Shown here one piece after another: positions 22,044-34,340 of a DNA stretch of 64,000 bases. A model generated the notes under the pieces. That model was not told where the DNA came from. It ran no database searches and saw only the letters and a program-made list of their open reading frames with translations. The DNA is from Nissolia schottii (lineage: Eukaryota; Streptophyta; Magnoliopsida; Fabales; Fabaceae). The first letter of the stretch is position 1. The number at the start of each line of letters is the position of its first letter. The position numbers and the translations under genes were made by a program. The DNA is taken from assembly GCA_003254905.1 (NCBI GenBank), contig QANU01028836.1:686029-750028 (forward strand), written 5' to 3'.

Positions 22044-25000
22044 CTATTTCGTTTTCTTCTCTTTCCCAGCTGCAGGCTTTTGGTAAAGCACTATCTGACT
22101 TAAGATGGTAAAATTTGTTGCGACACCAATTGCAGAACCCATTACAACTGCAAAAGAATTAAGGAAACTTTCACGATTAAATAAAATAATTAAGAAATAA
22201 AATTAAAGGGCACTACAGCTATATAGACAAGAAAAATGGCCAATGAGACATTGGAACGGACATAGAACTTTATCGTAAGATATCGTAAGACCATCAATGA
22301 GATGAAATACATGATTAGTTAAAAGAATAAATCAATTAATAATGAGGTCTGAGCGCACACGCCAACCTTTCGGAAACAAAAAGCGCTCCGGAAGGCAACC
22401 TAAACAGGCTGAAAGTAACAAAATATGAAAGTGTCTTTCAATAGTAGCGTCCCACTTGAAAAGGAAAACTACTGAAAAGCTGTCGATTTCTTAGCACACC
22501 TATGTCTTTTGCATCGCAAAACAACATTTACACGAGCATATACAAACATTACAACTAAGGCTTAAGAAAAATGAATCACAGAGAACTTGTTCCAAAGAGC
22601 TCCATCCTCTAATCCATTAGATCATCCAAGAGATTTGTGTCTTACTTCTCTGTGTGGTCAAATGGACTAGATATAGAGAGCACTCCATAGACTCATCCTT
22701 ACAAAAATTATTATCGTTTATGGAAAGAGATATACACAAATTCCCTTGCTCAAAGGGAGCATAAATTTTGAAATGTACAAATCCTAGGAGAAAGGACAGG
22801 ATCCAGATCATAACACTCGTGCACTATAAAATTTTAGATATAAGAAATCAAAGAGATATTTAACAGTACATATTTCATACCAAATTCTATCAAAACAAAA
22901 ATAATATATAAATATAAATTGACGTGCAAAAATCTTATAACTTATCACTAGTTTTTTTTTCTAAATATAACTTTAAAGAAGTAATTGACTTTCAGTCAGG
23001 TTGGGCCAAAACCCGAAGCCCAAACCTAGCCCAAAAAGGACATTGGGTCAAAATTAAAAACACGAAACTGACCAAACAAGCTTTGGGCCAGATAGGGTCA
23101 TGAACGCCCCTATCAAACCGACACTAACCTTCTGAAAACAAAAGCACTATTTATCAACCCCCAAGACTGATTTAATATTCAATGTCATTGATGATGGTGA
23201 TGATGATAAATAACAATGACAGAAAGAATTGATGATTAAAAAAAATTTTAAAAAGTCTATGAAAGAAGTCAGGATACCACTTTTTGGCGCATCCTCTTGG
23301 AGGCTGGTGAATACTCTAACTGCAAAAAATAAAAAACAAAGACATTAATTAGCAAACAAATACAAACTGTAGCCCAAATTTTATAAAAACCATACTGCTT
23401 ACCCATTGAGCCTGCAAAATTCATCAAAGAAGTTAAGAAGCTGAGCTCCCCTGTACTTTTGTTCTGCTCAGACCAAAGGAAGTAACAAATGAGGATTGAG
23501 GAATAACAGCGAAACAAAGTGTCAGGCTGTCAGCATTTATAATTAACTCAAGCTTTCAAGACAAAACAATAACTATGATGAATGTAGAGGCATAAATGAA
23601 AAAAATCAGCATAGCCACATCAAACGAGATGAAAGTATCGTGACACATGAATAACAAAGCTCCTAGTTTCCAACAAATGCAGGTAGAAAGGCAATATAGC
23701 ACACTCAAACCAAATTCATTTTATGTAATGCTTCAAGTAATTCATCATGCAGTGCAGAGAACACAATGAAGGAACTCGTTTACTCTATGCCAAAGACAAA
23801 ATAACCCTTCTGACTAGGGAAAACCAAATATCATATATGCATGTAAGTTCTACAACTAGGTTTATAGTTTTATGACAATTAGGCAAGTCATATATGTTTT
23901 ATGTTTCCACTTACTGAAAAGTTTTGCCATATTTGTGGGATTCTGGCGAAGAGAAAGATTGCATGCTGGGATGCCTGCAACAGATCATATCCACATCAGG
24001 AAACACTGGACATAGAGGCACTTGTAACAATCATAAATTCACAATAATAAAGGCTTAAATGCTTAACAGCCATGAAATGACAGAGCAGAGTGCAGCAGGT
24101 TTAATTGGAGAAAAATCTCAGCAATATAAGTTAATGCATATGGAATATAAAGTTGTTACTCACATACAGAGCCTCAAAGAGAAAAGGATCAATTTGACCA
24201 GCTAAGATAGTGGGCGCTACGGCACAGTATCTGAAAACCAAAGAATCAAGGAAATGGTTGACCATATTAAATTATATTGCAGAATTCAAGAATAAAAACT
24301 CAGTGCTTCTGCAAGCAAGTAGGATACAGTAATGCCCGGATCCATGTTGTGGTACGTATAGGCCGAGAATAGTAGTAGATTATGGCAACCAAAATCAAAG
24401 CTGTGTCAAAAATAAAAAGGAGAAACCAAGTTAGATTACTTCAAGAAAATGAAAGCACAGAGAAGAAATTCCTAAGAAAAAGAGCAGTTTAAGTTGCATG
24501 CTCAATACGAAACCTAGATACTTGTGCAAATACAAATTCTACAACATCAAATATGGTCAAAATAATTAACACCAATGAGAGTGAAAACCATATTCTGAAG
24601 ATTTTCTTTATCCCACATCCAAATCATGAGCGACTTCGATAGCAGAATTTGCTCAAGTACTGATATCAAATGTCAGCCTTATGCAGTGACAGGCGCAAAG
24701 GCAACCAGGGTCCAAAAGAAAATTAGTTGGCAAATGCAAATTTAATGTTATGACCTATGGACATTGCTTCCTTTACTTTTTAACTCATAAAAATAATGAT
24801 CTGATAACATCACTGTTAAGGTCATACCCAAAACTTACTTCAGTTCTAGGCTTCATGAACAAATAAGATATATTCTACTGATCGATATTTCTCCTCAGTA
24901 TGTGAAACTTGCATGACTCAATCAGAGTAAAAAAAAGAGAGAGAGAGAAGAAAAGTAAAAGCCTTTTTTTCCCATTAGGAGGAGACAGAAAACTGATCAA

Positions 25001-28000
25001 ACAATGCTTTTGTGTTTTTCAAAACCAAATGTTCATAAAGGCCAGTTAGATCAAGGTTGTTTGCAATAGTTTAACATGGAGTTTCCTTGGTCTTTCTCTA
25101 CCTCTAATTGTTGGAATGTCCTTCACCCAATGAACTGTTCTTACCAATGGCTCTATTGCTTCTCCTAGCATGACCAAATCATCTTAGGTTAAATTCTGTT
25201 ATTTTTTCTTTAATAGATGTTGCTCCTCCTTTCTCTATAATACATTCATTCCTATAACATTTCTTATAAATCCATCCATTGACTGCCACACTCTTGCCTT
25301 CGCAACACTTAGCTCACACATTTATTAGCACTTTACTGCCCAACAAATCAACAAGTGTAACATCCCAAGCACATTTTTGTTATTTACAGATTTTATTTCT
25401 TTGTTCCTTTTTCACTCAATTCTTCAATCACATAAATTATGAAGGATATTGAATATGTTTTGACTAGAGAAGTAAAGCACTGTTAAAGGTATGTACCATT
25501 CAAAGTAGTCAATCCCATGGGAGCCCGGCGAGATCTCGGCATCCCATGCCATCCCATCCCCATGCCTTTCCGAGATAGGAAAGCCAATTTTCCCAAATTT
25601 TCGTCCCATGGAATCCCGGCTGGGATCCCAGCAAATCTCAGTTGGGATGGTAATTTTTTCAAAAATAAAATACAATTACCCTCCATTTTTTTGTTTCTTT
25701 TCTTTAGCATAGGGACATAAGAGTCTTTTTTGTGTATTAATTTATTAGGGTTCTTTTACCTCTATTTCACTCCACACCTCTGCCTTTTCACTCTACCACT
25801 CATTCTCCTTTTCACTCCCCAAATCTTCTTGTTCCTCCCTTCTCCTTCCGTCCAGGTCCTGCAACTTCCGGCGATGGCGAAGGACAAGCTTCCAACGACA
25901 ACCTTCTTGTTACCTCCATTTGTCTCCGTTTTCTGTTTAGTTCTCCTTTTTCTCCTCCTCTCATTCTTCTTTCTTCTTTCCCTATTTGATTTTGCTTCTT
26001 TGTTTACTTCTCTGTTCTGTTATTCACTCCCTTCCTTGTTTCTTGCTCTGTTTTTGTTTTGATGATTAATGAAGTTGATGCTGAATTCTACATTTTGTTT
26101 TCCCTTATAATACTTGGATTTTGTTTATGGGTTGTCATTTTGTTTCGAATCTTTAGATTATTAAACTAATGTTGACTTGATTGCGTGTTTTTTGAGTATA
26201 GAACTTGGATCTATGGATTACTTTATGACTATTGATTAATAATGATGAATGGATGAATGAATGAGATAATGAGTTTAATTTTGATTTTTTTTTCATATTT
26301 ATATGTATTTTGGATGCATTCATTACATTTCAAATAATTTTTTTTACATTCCCATCCTGGCCATCCCATCCCGCTATCCCATGGGATCCCGTTTTTCAGT
26401 TCGACTAGGATAGGCCGAGAACCGGGATTGACTACCTTGGTACCATTATACAATCATGGTCTTGTAGTTTTCTTTTTGGCATACCAACTTTTTCAAACTT
26501 AGGGATGATTTCGTGACAAAAGCCAAGATACAAGGATGATCAACCACATAAAGACAAAAACAAGTACATTGGGGCAGAAAAAACAAATTCGTAATTTAAC
26601 TTACTTTAATGAGACGAAAGCTCGACATAATTATTTTTCTCTTTGAAATGGGCTTGAGGATATAATGGTTGAATGGTAGAATGACGAAGAAGAATTTCAC
26701 TTATCTAAAGTACACGCATCACTTAAGGGAGTAAACTGCACAATCATATCCATTGATGAGAAAATCAGCGGTTTAAATCTTACAAGATACATGCACCGGG
26801 ATGTCATATAATAGATGTGCATTAATCACTCCCTTTAAATTTCTCAACAACGCTTATAATTGTGCACTTAACAGGAACAAATTTCTGACAAAAAATATAC
26901 AAAGAGCAGCAAATAAGTAGGCAGAGTGTTTGTGCACCTTGGATCAATAGAAACAACAATTCCCCATAAGCTGAAAAAGGAAGCCCCTTGTGGAGACAGT
27001 AAGCTAGTGCTATGGTATAACCAACAACCTCAAGCTCGAATGATATCATGCTAAGGCCTCTCACACTTTGGTGCTTCAGAATTTTCATAATCTGCAAGTC
27101 CACAAAGATTCACACAAACACTACAACGTCACTAACAGCAGCAACAACAACAACAGCCTTTTCTTAATAACAGGTGTCAACTACATATATCAAATAAAGC
27201 AATTAACCCCAATCGTAAACCATGTCTATATCAGTGTTACCAATAGAAAAATAGCGGAAATAGCATTTCAGCAAAAACTCACTATTTTTTCCGCTATAGC
27301 ACCACTATTTCCACTATAGCACCAAACTATTTCCACTATAGCACCAAATTAACATTGTAGCATGGCGGCCAGCTCCAAACCTGCTACGCTATTCCTCTAT
27401 AACGGCGCTATAGCCGCTATTTGACAGCACTGGTCTATATCCAACACAAGATTCACATCAACACATGTCACTAATGACAACAACAACAAAGCCTCTACTT
27501 ACTAAGTGGTGTTAACTACATTGACCAAACGAAGCAATTGCGTTCAATCATAAATCGTGACTACATACCACGCCGTTAACCACACTTAACAACAAAATCG
27601 AGAAATCTAGCTTAACTCTACACAACAACGATTAGCTACGTTCAAGCAACACACTCAATGAACAAAACGCAGAACGATATGCGTAGGTTAGTTACGGTAG
27701 TTATGCCAAGTCAGCTGCAGGAAGTTTGCAAACAGTTAGAATCTGTTAACGATTCCGTTACATCCACAACCACAACAAGCAAACCGATCTCCCTATCGTG
27801 TAAAAATATATATTCAACACTCAGAAGGAACCGAGAATCAGGATCACTCGTATAACTTTCTCTCCAACACTTTCGTTCTCATTTCTAGCTCAGACACCTT
27901 AGCTCAAAAAATTAGGAAACCTAGCTTAACTTGGAGACAATCAATTAATTAAATTAAAAATTAGGCATGCCTGTAATGTTGAATGCCTGAAGCAAAGAGC

Positions 28001-28246
28001 GATTATTGCAACAAATCCCTAACATTAACAGAAAATATTAAAAAAAAAAAAAGGAAAGGGAAAATTGATTGAAGAAGAGGGAGGAGGAAATGGACTGGCC
28101 TGGGGGAGCTTGACGGTGGTGGAAGCGGCGACGATGGCGTAGCCGAGGAGTTTGGAGATGAGAGGGAGCAAGCACTGCTTGTCGGGGAAGCTGCCATGGC
28201 GGAGAGAGTTCAGCGCGCAGCTCACGTCGATCCCTAGATATTCCAT
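22044..28246 (-). CDS. MPDU1: Mannose-P-dolichol utilization defect 1 homologue (PQ-loop protein), 8 exons
   Basis: Exons, in transcript order: 28246-28100, 27091-26938, 24400-24328, 24230-24164, 23974-23915, 23463-23403, 23319-23278, 22147-22044. They join in frame to 235 residues, close to the ~239 usual for plant MPDU1. MPDU1 (Lec35) is an ER multi-pass protein needed for using Man-P-dolichol and Glc-P-dolichol in N-glycan and GPI synthesis. Two PQ-loop repeats are visible: [18 protein letters not shown] at about 46-63 and [19 protein letters not shown] at about 157-175. A lysine-rich tail (AAGKEKKTK) follows the last membrane span. All introns end in AG and introns 2-7 start with GT. Intron 1 must start with GC (CAG|GCCAGT) to keep the family-conserved LPQ-IMK junction. 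Intron 1 carries a hAT MITE and intron 2 a 939-bp hAT element. Confidence 0.91.
22990..23112. mobile_element. Truncated hAT-like MITE in MPDU1 intron 7
   Basis: GGGCC-rich sequence ends in GTCATGAACGCCCCTA, the inverted form of a TAGGGGCGTTCATGAC terminus typical of plant hAT MITEs. The matching left end is absent, so it looks truncated. No duplication is visible. Confidence 0.45.
25501..26439. mobile_element. Non-autonomous hAT element, 939 bp, in MPDU1 intron 2
   Basis: The termini CAAAGTAGTCAATCCC and, reverse-complemented, CAAGGTAGTCAATCCC match at 15 of 16 positions. A perfect 8-bp target duplication, GTACCATT, flanks the element (25493-25500 and 26440-26447). Subterminal regions are dense in ATCCCA/TGGGAT motifs, including a perfect palindrome GCTGGGATCCCAGC near 25619. 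That is a usual layout of hAT transposase binding sites. The interior includes a CT-rich segment leading to an ATG at 25874 and a hydrophobic open frame (25730-26062). It may be captured host sequence, but no family is recognised. There is no transposase. Confidence 0.87.
27105..27545. repeat. Diverged direct duplication of about 115 bp in MPDU1 intron 1
   Basis: Sequence at about 27110-27231 and 27447-27545 shares blocks in the same order: CACTAAC(A/G)GCA-CAACAACAACA, then GCCT(T/C)T, a GGTGT(C/T)AACTACAT block and (C/G)AAGCAATT. The hAT MITE at 27232 sits at the end of the first copy. Confidence 0.55.
27232..27432. mobile_element. hAT-type MITE, 201 bp, in MPDU1 intron 1
   Basis: The ends are CAGTGTTACCAATAGAAAAA and, reverse-complemented, CAGTGCTGTCAAATAGCGGC. 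A perfect 8-bp duplication, GTCTATAT, flanks it at 27224-27231 and 27433-27440. The interior repeats a CCACTATAGCACCA-type unit two to three times and is rich in AGCGG/CCGCT. No coding capacity is present. Confidence 0.86.
28098..28102 (-). promoter_or_regulatory. Non-canonical GC splice donor of MPDU1 intron 1
   Basis: Exon 1 ends ...CTC CCC CAG at 28100 and the intron opens GCCAGT. No GT at or near this point keeps the reading frame into exon 2, which starts ATT ATG AAA after a good acceptor (TTGCAG, 27092-27097). GC-AG introns are a known minor class in plants. The site is inferred from protein continuity. Confidence 0.7.
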
Positions 28247-29446
28247 CGCCTCTTCTCCTTCTTCTCTCCGATCTCAATCCAAATGTGTTGTGTTATTCAC
28301 CAACTTCTTTGCTTGTAAGTTGTAAACAAGTCTCTCTGAAAAAATAAATATTCTACAAAAAAAATGCCATTTATTTACCTTGATTTTCTTTTCATTTCCC
28401 AATTTCTTTTTTCTTTCTCTATTAAGTTTTTTTTCCCCTTCTTGATTTTATTTTTATTTCCCTAGAGCGTCTGCGCTGACCACAACTATTCCCTCCTCAA
28501 AGTCACTATAATTGTTAAAGCGGTAAAAAGTTAAGATAATATACATTAAGTCTTAAATTTAAACTTTATTAAATATAATTTTTGAAATTTTTTTAGGCCA
28601 ATAATTAAACTTCTGATTAAATGAGTAAGGAACTCATACATCTACTCATTATGTTAAACTAGATTGGTATTTTCTAATAAGGTGAGAATGTGTTCCATTA
28701 AACATTTTTTCTTTTAGCCTATTTTATAAATAAGAGTAAAGTTTATAATTTAAATTTAATGTACAATGATTGACATCATAAAATAAAATATTTTGATATA
28801 GCCCAATCAATTACGATCTATACTTTTTTTTATTAACATGTATCGTTTTACTTATTTATTATAGATATATAATTAGATTATAGTTTACACTATGAGCATA
28901 TTCAAATTAAAATCCAAACTTTTAGATTAATTAATTTTGTCTTTTGAGAAATGAAAATCTCTAATATGACCTTTAAAATCAAAATTATTGATCAAATTAT
29001 TATTATTATTATTATTATTTTACTCGGAGAATAAAAATTTGTGTCGAGAATGATAAATTTGGTCTCACTAATAGTAAACTTGGGTGCAAAGAAAAAATAA
29101 TAATCTTTTTTTGTTAAGAATATAAATTTATAAAATTAATTAATTTTACTTATTTTTATTTTTAAGATTAGGTTAGAGATTTTCATTTTTATGGAAGAAC
29201 TCATACAATAATTTTTTCGTGGGACTTTGGCTCGATTGTTAGGCCTCACTTTTGGGTTGTTAGGCCTCTCACCAACGATACCTATTTTTTTTAATTATTT
29301 TATTCTACAAACTTTTAAAAATCAATTTTTAAGTCATAAATAACATTTATGTAAATTCTTTTCATATACTAAAACAATGATGTGAAAAAGAAAATGTTTG
29401 GCCAAGGGAGTTTAGGTTAAATTTAGTTTGAGATCAAGGTTTATAA
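28247..29446. other. MPDU1 upstream region and AT-rich intergenic sequence
   Basis: The presumed MPDU1 promoter and leader (28247-28340) are followed by AT-rich sequence with a (TTA)n microsatellite at 28996-29020. No other gene is seen. Confidence 0.4.
28996..29020. repeat. (ATT)n microsatellite
   Basis: About eight uninterrupted ATT units. Confidence 0.9.
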
Positions 29447-29996
29447 TAAGAGTGGAAGTAGGCTTGCTCGTCCAGCCTAGGCCATATAGAGTCTAATTAG
29501 ACTTAACCCATTTAATAGTCCAATTGGGTTTAAATATTTTTTAAAGTTTTTTTAACCTAAAAATTCAGGTATAGACTACTATCAAAATCTATTAAACTTG
29601 ATGGAGCAGCATATTTATAAAGTGCTATAAGTATTTTTATTATTATTATTGTTCTTATTATTATATCAATTATTAGTTTATATATTATATAATAATATAT
29701 TTTTTTAAGCCTATTTAAGATGCATTTTAATTTCAGCTATTCAAAAGTAGATTTATTGACATATTTTTAAGCCTTTTACCCTATTTAAATTTAAAAAAAT
29801 TAATATATCTTAAGACCTTATTATTAAATAAGCCTCTAAATAGGTTTGCAGACAAAGTCAATTTTTTATAAAAATCAATTAAAGCCTTGAAAAACCTATA
29901 CAAAGCTAATAGGTTAGGCTTGGACTTTATATTTAAAACACAAAGTATATTCGTTTGAGTTAAAGTTTAGTTCAACCTAACTCATTTTCAGCCTTA
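29447..29996. mobile_element. Degenerate hAT-like element, about 550 bp
   Basis: The left end is TAAGAGTGGAAGTAGGCTTG. The right end, reverse-complemented, is TAAGGCTGAAAATGAGTTAG. Both resemble the TAGGGCTGGAAATAGGC-type termini of plant hAT MITEs. Flanks GTTTATAA and CTTATAAA share only TTATAA, so the duplication is worn or the boundary is off by a base. Non-coding. Confidence 0.5.
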
Positions 29997-30292
29997 CTTA
30001 TAAAAAAAAACATTTTAAATTTCATGCTATGCCCATTTAAGTTTTGATTCTTTAACAAAATTCATGCTAATATTGGTAAATTTCGATTGGTGTTAAATGA
30101 AAGTTATACATGTTATGCCACGTGATTATAAAGAAGTAAAATGGAGAGTTTTTTGGGCTATTTTCCTTTTGCTTCTCTATTGCGGGCCATATTTTTTTCA
30201 CCCAAAAGAAGTTAGAAATTAACCGGTTTGAGCTAATTATTTCACCAGAGGCGAATTCTCCTCTTTTTTCCCCCCCTTTTTATGAAAAATTA

Positions 30293-30880
30293 TGAATTTC
30301 ATTCGTAGAGTAATTTAACAATACTTACAAATTAAAAATAATACATAAGATCTAACATTAATAATATATAAATACACCCTTATCCGAAGTGCGAAGACTA
30401 TTGATGTCTAAACATTTTTTATGTTGAAGACAAACACTATTAGTGTTGTAATTTAAAGAATGCATTATGCTTCATTTCACAATAAATCTAAATTTCTTCA
30501 TTTTTCTTAACGAGAAAAGAGCAATTTCATTCGTAGAGCAACCTAAAGGCAATTACAAATCAAAAACAATACATTAGATCTACCAGTAATAAGAATGTAT
30601 TGGACTTCTTTTCATGATAAATCTAATATCTTTTTTATTTACAAGATCCCTATAAACGAAATCTCATAAAGAAAAATGAAAACAAATATAAAAGGGAAAA
30701 AAAACTATAACCATAAAAGAAAATGAACACACAGCAAAGGGAAATAAAACACAAGAAAAATTTTAAATAACGAAAAAAATGCAGTGGGACTGTCACCAAA
30801 AAAAGAAAGATAACAGCCCCCCTCTCTAACACTCACAAAAGAGGAGAATGGGAAGAGAAAAGAGAGAAGAGAGAAAAATA
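30293..30880. repeat. Repeat-rich block; its distal part recurs at 32065-32345
   Basis: 30293-30365 and 30527-30600 resemble each other (TTTCATTCGTAGAG(T/C)AA ... ACATAAGATCTA/ACATTAGATCTA). 30640-30880 also recurs as a diverged direct copy at about 32065-32345, sharing TTTTAAATAACGAAAAAAA and AGAGGA/AAGAGAGAAAAATA-type blocks. The purine-rich sequence is non-coding. Confidence 0.6.
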
Positions 30881-30999
30881 AGCATTTGTTTTATGGGAAT
30901 TTTGGTCAATAAAGAATTATGAACCATTCACCACAAATATGAATTAAAAATTTTGCAAACATAGGGATTACAATGTAATTCCTTTAACGAGAGGATCCT

Positions 31000-31990
31000 T
31001 TCAATGAGAATGCGTGTTTGGAGGAAAAGAATCACCAATAAATGCAAAAAGATGAACAATTCTGGGAATTGTACGAGCATAAAGATAAATTGATTGATGA
31101 AGTCAAGTACAATGAAAATATGAAAAAGAATTCTAATCTTAGGAAATTAAAAGACATAAAGCAAGTAAATGAGAATTACTTGATTTTTCTCGAACTCGTG
31201 TGTCTTTGAGACTAAGTGAGTATGTGAGAATTCTATAAGTATGCGTTTTGGTTTTTTTAATCTATTCCTTGCGAATCCTATTTATAGGCATTGTAATCTT
31301 CGTACATGTATGTCACGTATCCACTGAACGGTTGAAGTCCTCTACAGATTCTCTGCACTGCTCCACTTCGCTAAAATTTCGCTAACTGCTTATTTGAGGC
31401 GTGTTGCATGTCCTTTGTAATCATTGTGCACTATTTGTTGATAACTTCTCGGAGTTGTCTCAAAATAACTTCCTTCCTTTCAATTTTCAATTTCAAATAG
31501 AAGTGCCAACAATTATATTTCTCTATACCTTCATCTTTGGCGACACAAATGGTTACTATCACTCACCACTGTTTTCAAAATCATTCAAGTTTCAAAGTGG
31601 GTTGCTACCTCTTAGACTTTTCTTTATTTGAGCAACATTGCCTTTATGATCATTCTCTTAAATTGATCATTCAATCTTAGATTACTCCTTACCACTTGGC
31701 TACCACTTGACTATAGCTCAAACTCACAGGGTTACCTCTGGTTACTCTTCACTTGTTTGGTCACCACTTGGTTGAGGTTTGATCCCATAGGGTCACCTCT
31801 CATTTTCTGATTCGACCTTTACCTCTATTTGGGTCCACATTGTCGAACATTACTTTTTAGCTTATATTATCAAGACTAGCCAAAACAGGTCACCTACCAT
31901 AATTCTTTCTTAAATGGCTTGTCCTCAGTGCTTGCCATTTGGTATATCCTTGTATTTTACTTTAATTTAATACCCTTATAATAAAATTCC
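31000..31990 (-). mobile_element. Possible LTR-like sequence between the direct repeats
   Basis: A minus-strand TATAAATAGG box (about 31278) is followed downstream by a leader-like region. An 'AGTGGT/ACCACTTGG'-rich segment is present upstream (31690-31770). This resembles an LTR in layout. A candidate CA end is near 31887, but no partner terminus or duplication was found, so the call is weak. Confidence 0.3.
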
Positions 31991-32064
31991 TTGAATTTTC
32001 TTTTTTTCCTTTTAGGATTTATTTTGGTATAACATGATTAATTTATATTTTCTTTATCCGTATG

Positions 32065-32345
32065 ATTCCCTATAAATAAATTTTCATAAATAGAAACAAG
32101 AACGCCATAAAAGAGAAAGAAAACACAAGGGGGAACAATACTACAACCATAAAAGTGAGCAAAAACACCATAGAAGAAAATAGAAACACCTGAAGGGGAA
32201 TGGAAACACAATAAAATTTTTAAATAACGAAAAAAAATGCAATAGAGCTACCACTAAAGAACAATGACAATCCCCTCTCAAGCACTCATAACAGAGGAAA
32301 ACAAAAGAAGAAGCAAGAGAAGAAAGAAGCGAGAAAAATATAACA
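32065..32345. repeat. Direct copy of the 30640-30880 repeat
   Basis: It aligns in the same orientation with 30640-30880, including CCCTATAAA at the start and the TTTAAATAACGAAAAAAATG core. The two copies flank about 1.2 kb of LTR-like sequence. This could be a segmental duplication or a repeat interrupted by insertion. Confidence 0.6.
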
Positions 32346-32394
32346 AAAAAATAAGGCGAATTCTCCTTGGTATGTTTCACCGGTCAATATTTAG

Positions 32395-32586
32395 GAGTAA
32401 ACATTCATTTTAGCTCTTATAGTTGGTATCACTCGTCATATTAGTTTAGAGTTATGAAAATGCATTCCTTAGTCCTTGAGATATTGACTTTTGACAACTT
32501 CATAGACTAAAAAATACATTTTCATAACTCAAAAATTAATATAACCAGATTTACTAACTTAAGGGATTAAAGTGAATGATTACTCA
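32395..32586. mobile_element. Foldback MITE, 192 bp, 9-bp TSD
   Basis: The arms of about 80 bp are inverted copies. They begin GAGTAAACATTCATTTTAG on the left and, reverse-complemented, GAGTAATCATTCACTTTAA on the right, and share GAGTTATGAAAATG further in. A 9-bp duplication, AATATTTAG, flanks it at 32386-32394 and 32587-32595. Nine-base duplications point to the Mutator superfamily. The GAGTAAAC terminus is shared with the element at 38067. Confidence 0.8.
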
Positions 32587-32595
32587 AATATTTAG

Positions 32596-34340
32596 ATATG
32601 GAAATAAATAATGGAATGATAGTACTGTCTTTAGGTCTTAAATGGTAGTAGCACTGCCAAGAGAGTATTGAATGGGCATAACGTGTAAAATTGGGTAGAC
32701 TTGCTATCAGTCCATTTGCTTGCCCTTCCCATGGGGTGCATCATTCACTCCCTTGTTCATACCCTGGTCCAGCTTGTTGACCAAACATTAAAAAAGCATG
32801 GACCATAATCGTTCTTTTTTATGGTCACATTAGAATTGATTTGGTTTCAATTTATACTTTTTAATTTGTTTTTTAAAATTAGAGGAAGGAAACATTAAAA
32901 ACAAAATACATTTTTGTTTACTTTATTTTCAGTTTTTTGCTTTTACTATTTCATTCACTGAGTTCTAAAAAATAAAAAAATAAAAATAGTTTAGATTAAG
33001 ATTTTCTTGATGTGATCTACTCAGTAGTTTTTACATAGGTTATTTAGGTAATTTACATCTTCTTAACCACTCATTTTCTCTTTTGAAACGTGATAACCAA
33101 TGAATGAATTGATCAAAGCAAGAGAAATTGTTTGACAATGTAATTGCTACTTGAAATTAGTTACAATAGAGTTGATAGTTTATTATACTAACTACCCTAT
33201 ATAGGGCTGCACGTCCTTGTATGCACCTTTTCATCCTGTTAGTAAAATTTCAATTTCAGTCTTCCCCAATTCTCTTTTTCCTTCCACTCTTTTGAGCTCT
33301 CTACCATGGATTTAACATAAATCTATTTAGTAAGAATTTCACTTCCCATTGTGTACAAATTTACCTTTGCTTATGAAAGTAGAGGGGGAATTGGGTGGGG
33401 GTTGCAGCGGAAAATTAAGTTGGTATTCTTAGCTTCATAGTTCTTGTCCAAGTGCAGCACTTAAGCTTGTACTAATATAAATCATACCACTTTTCTCTCT
33501 CTATGCAATATTACATGTCGCTTTTGATAAATTCACTGATATTAATAAATCAATTAATTTGTACATACTTAAAGAAAATATCAAGTGTTTAGACTAAAGT
33601 ATCCTTCAATAAATTACGGAAAATAAAAATATAATTAATACAATAATAAAAGACTCTTAATAAATAAAGATATAGTTAAAAAGACAATAATTAATAATTT
33701 CTTAATTTAATCAAATTACAAGTAATTTTTGATAAAATTTTGGATGGAAAACGAAATATAAAATTGAACCGAGTGAGTAATAATAACATGAGGGTTGCGA
33801 GTGCAACAATGAATGATTGCACAATATTTTGAGGAGGGTCCATAAAAGAAATGAAAAGTGCTTGCTGAAATCAATTGCTGTTGAATAAGACCACGCTTTA
33901 GAGAAAGTGGTAAAACCCATGAGACATAGCCAATAAGAAACTAATTATTTTTCTATATTCATCCAACCAAATTATTATAATTATTATTTGAATTACGTCA
34001 ATTGACTCACATCAATGTATGTTTGTATTTTCCTTTGGAATTTTAAAATCGTAGTTTTAGGCAAGAGGTAAAAAAAGAAGAAAAAGTTGTTTCAGCAGCA
34101 TCAAAAGTAGTTCTATTAAAGGAAACCACTCATGAAGAAAAACATTCTACATGCTATATAGTCTTGCTCTTGCTACCTTAGTGAATGGAAGTATCATACC
34201 CTTAACCAATGCATTATAAGGATTTTTTATTTTTTTTGGTTTTATTTTGAGAGTTATAAATGCCCCTCACCAGGGACTAAAGAAGAAGAAAGGGAAATGT
34301 CTCGTCCATGGTCCCACTCCAAAATTTACAACTAGAGCAA
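32596..34340. other. Intergenic, AT-rich, nothing recognised
   Basis: No gene, repeat boundary or RNA gene could be supported in this stretch. Confidence 0.4.

Noticed and set aside
25730..26062. 110-codon hydrophobic frame within the hAT element
   Set aside because: It is a T-rich composition effect (Leu/Phe/Ser runs). The only interest is possible captured sequence, noted as a finding rather than a gene.
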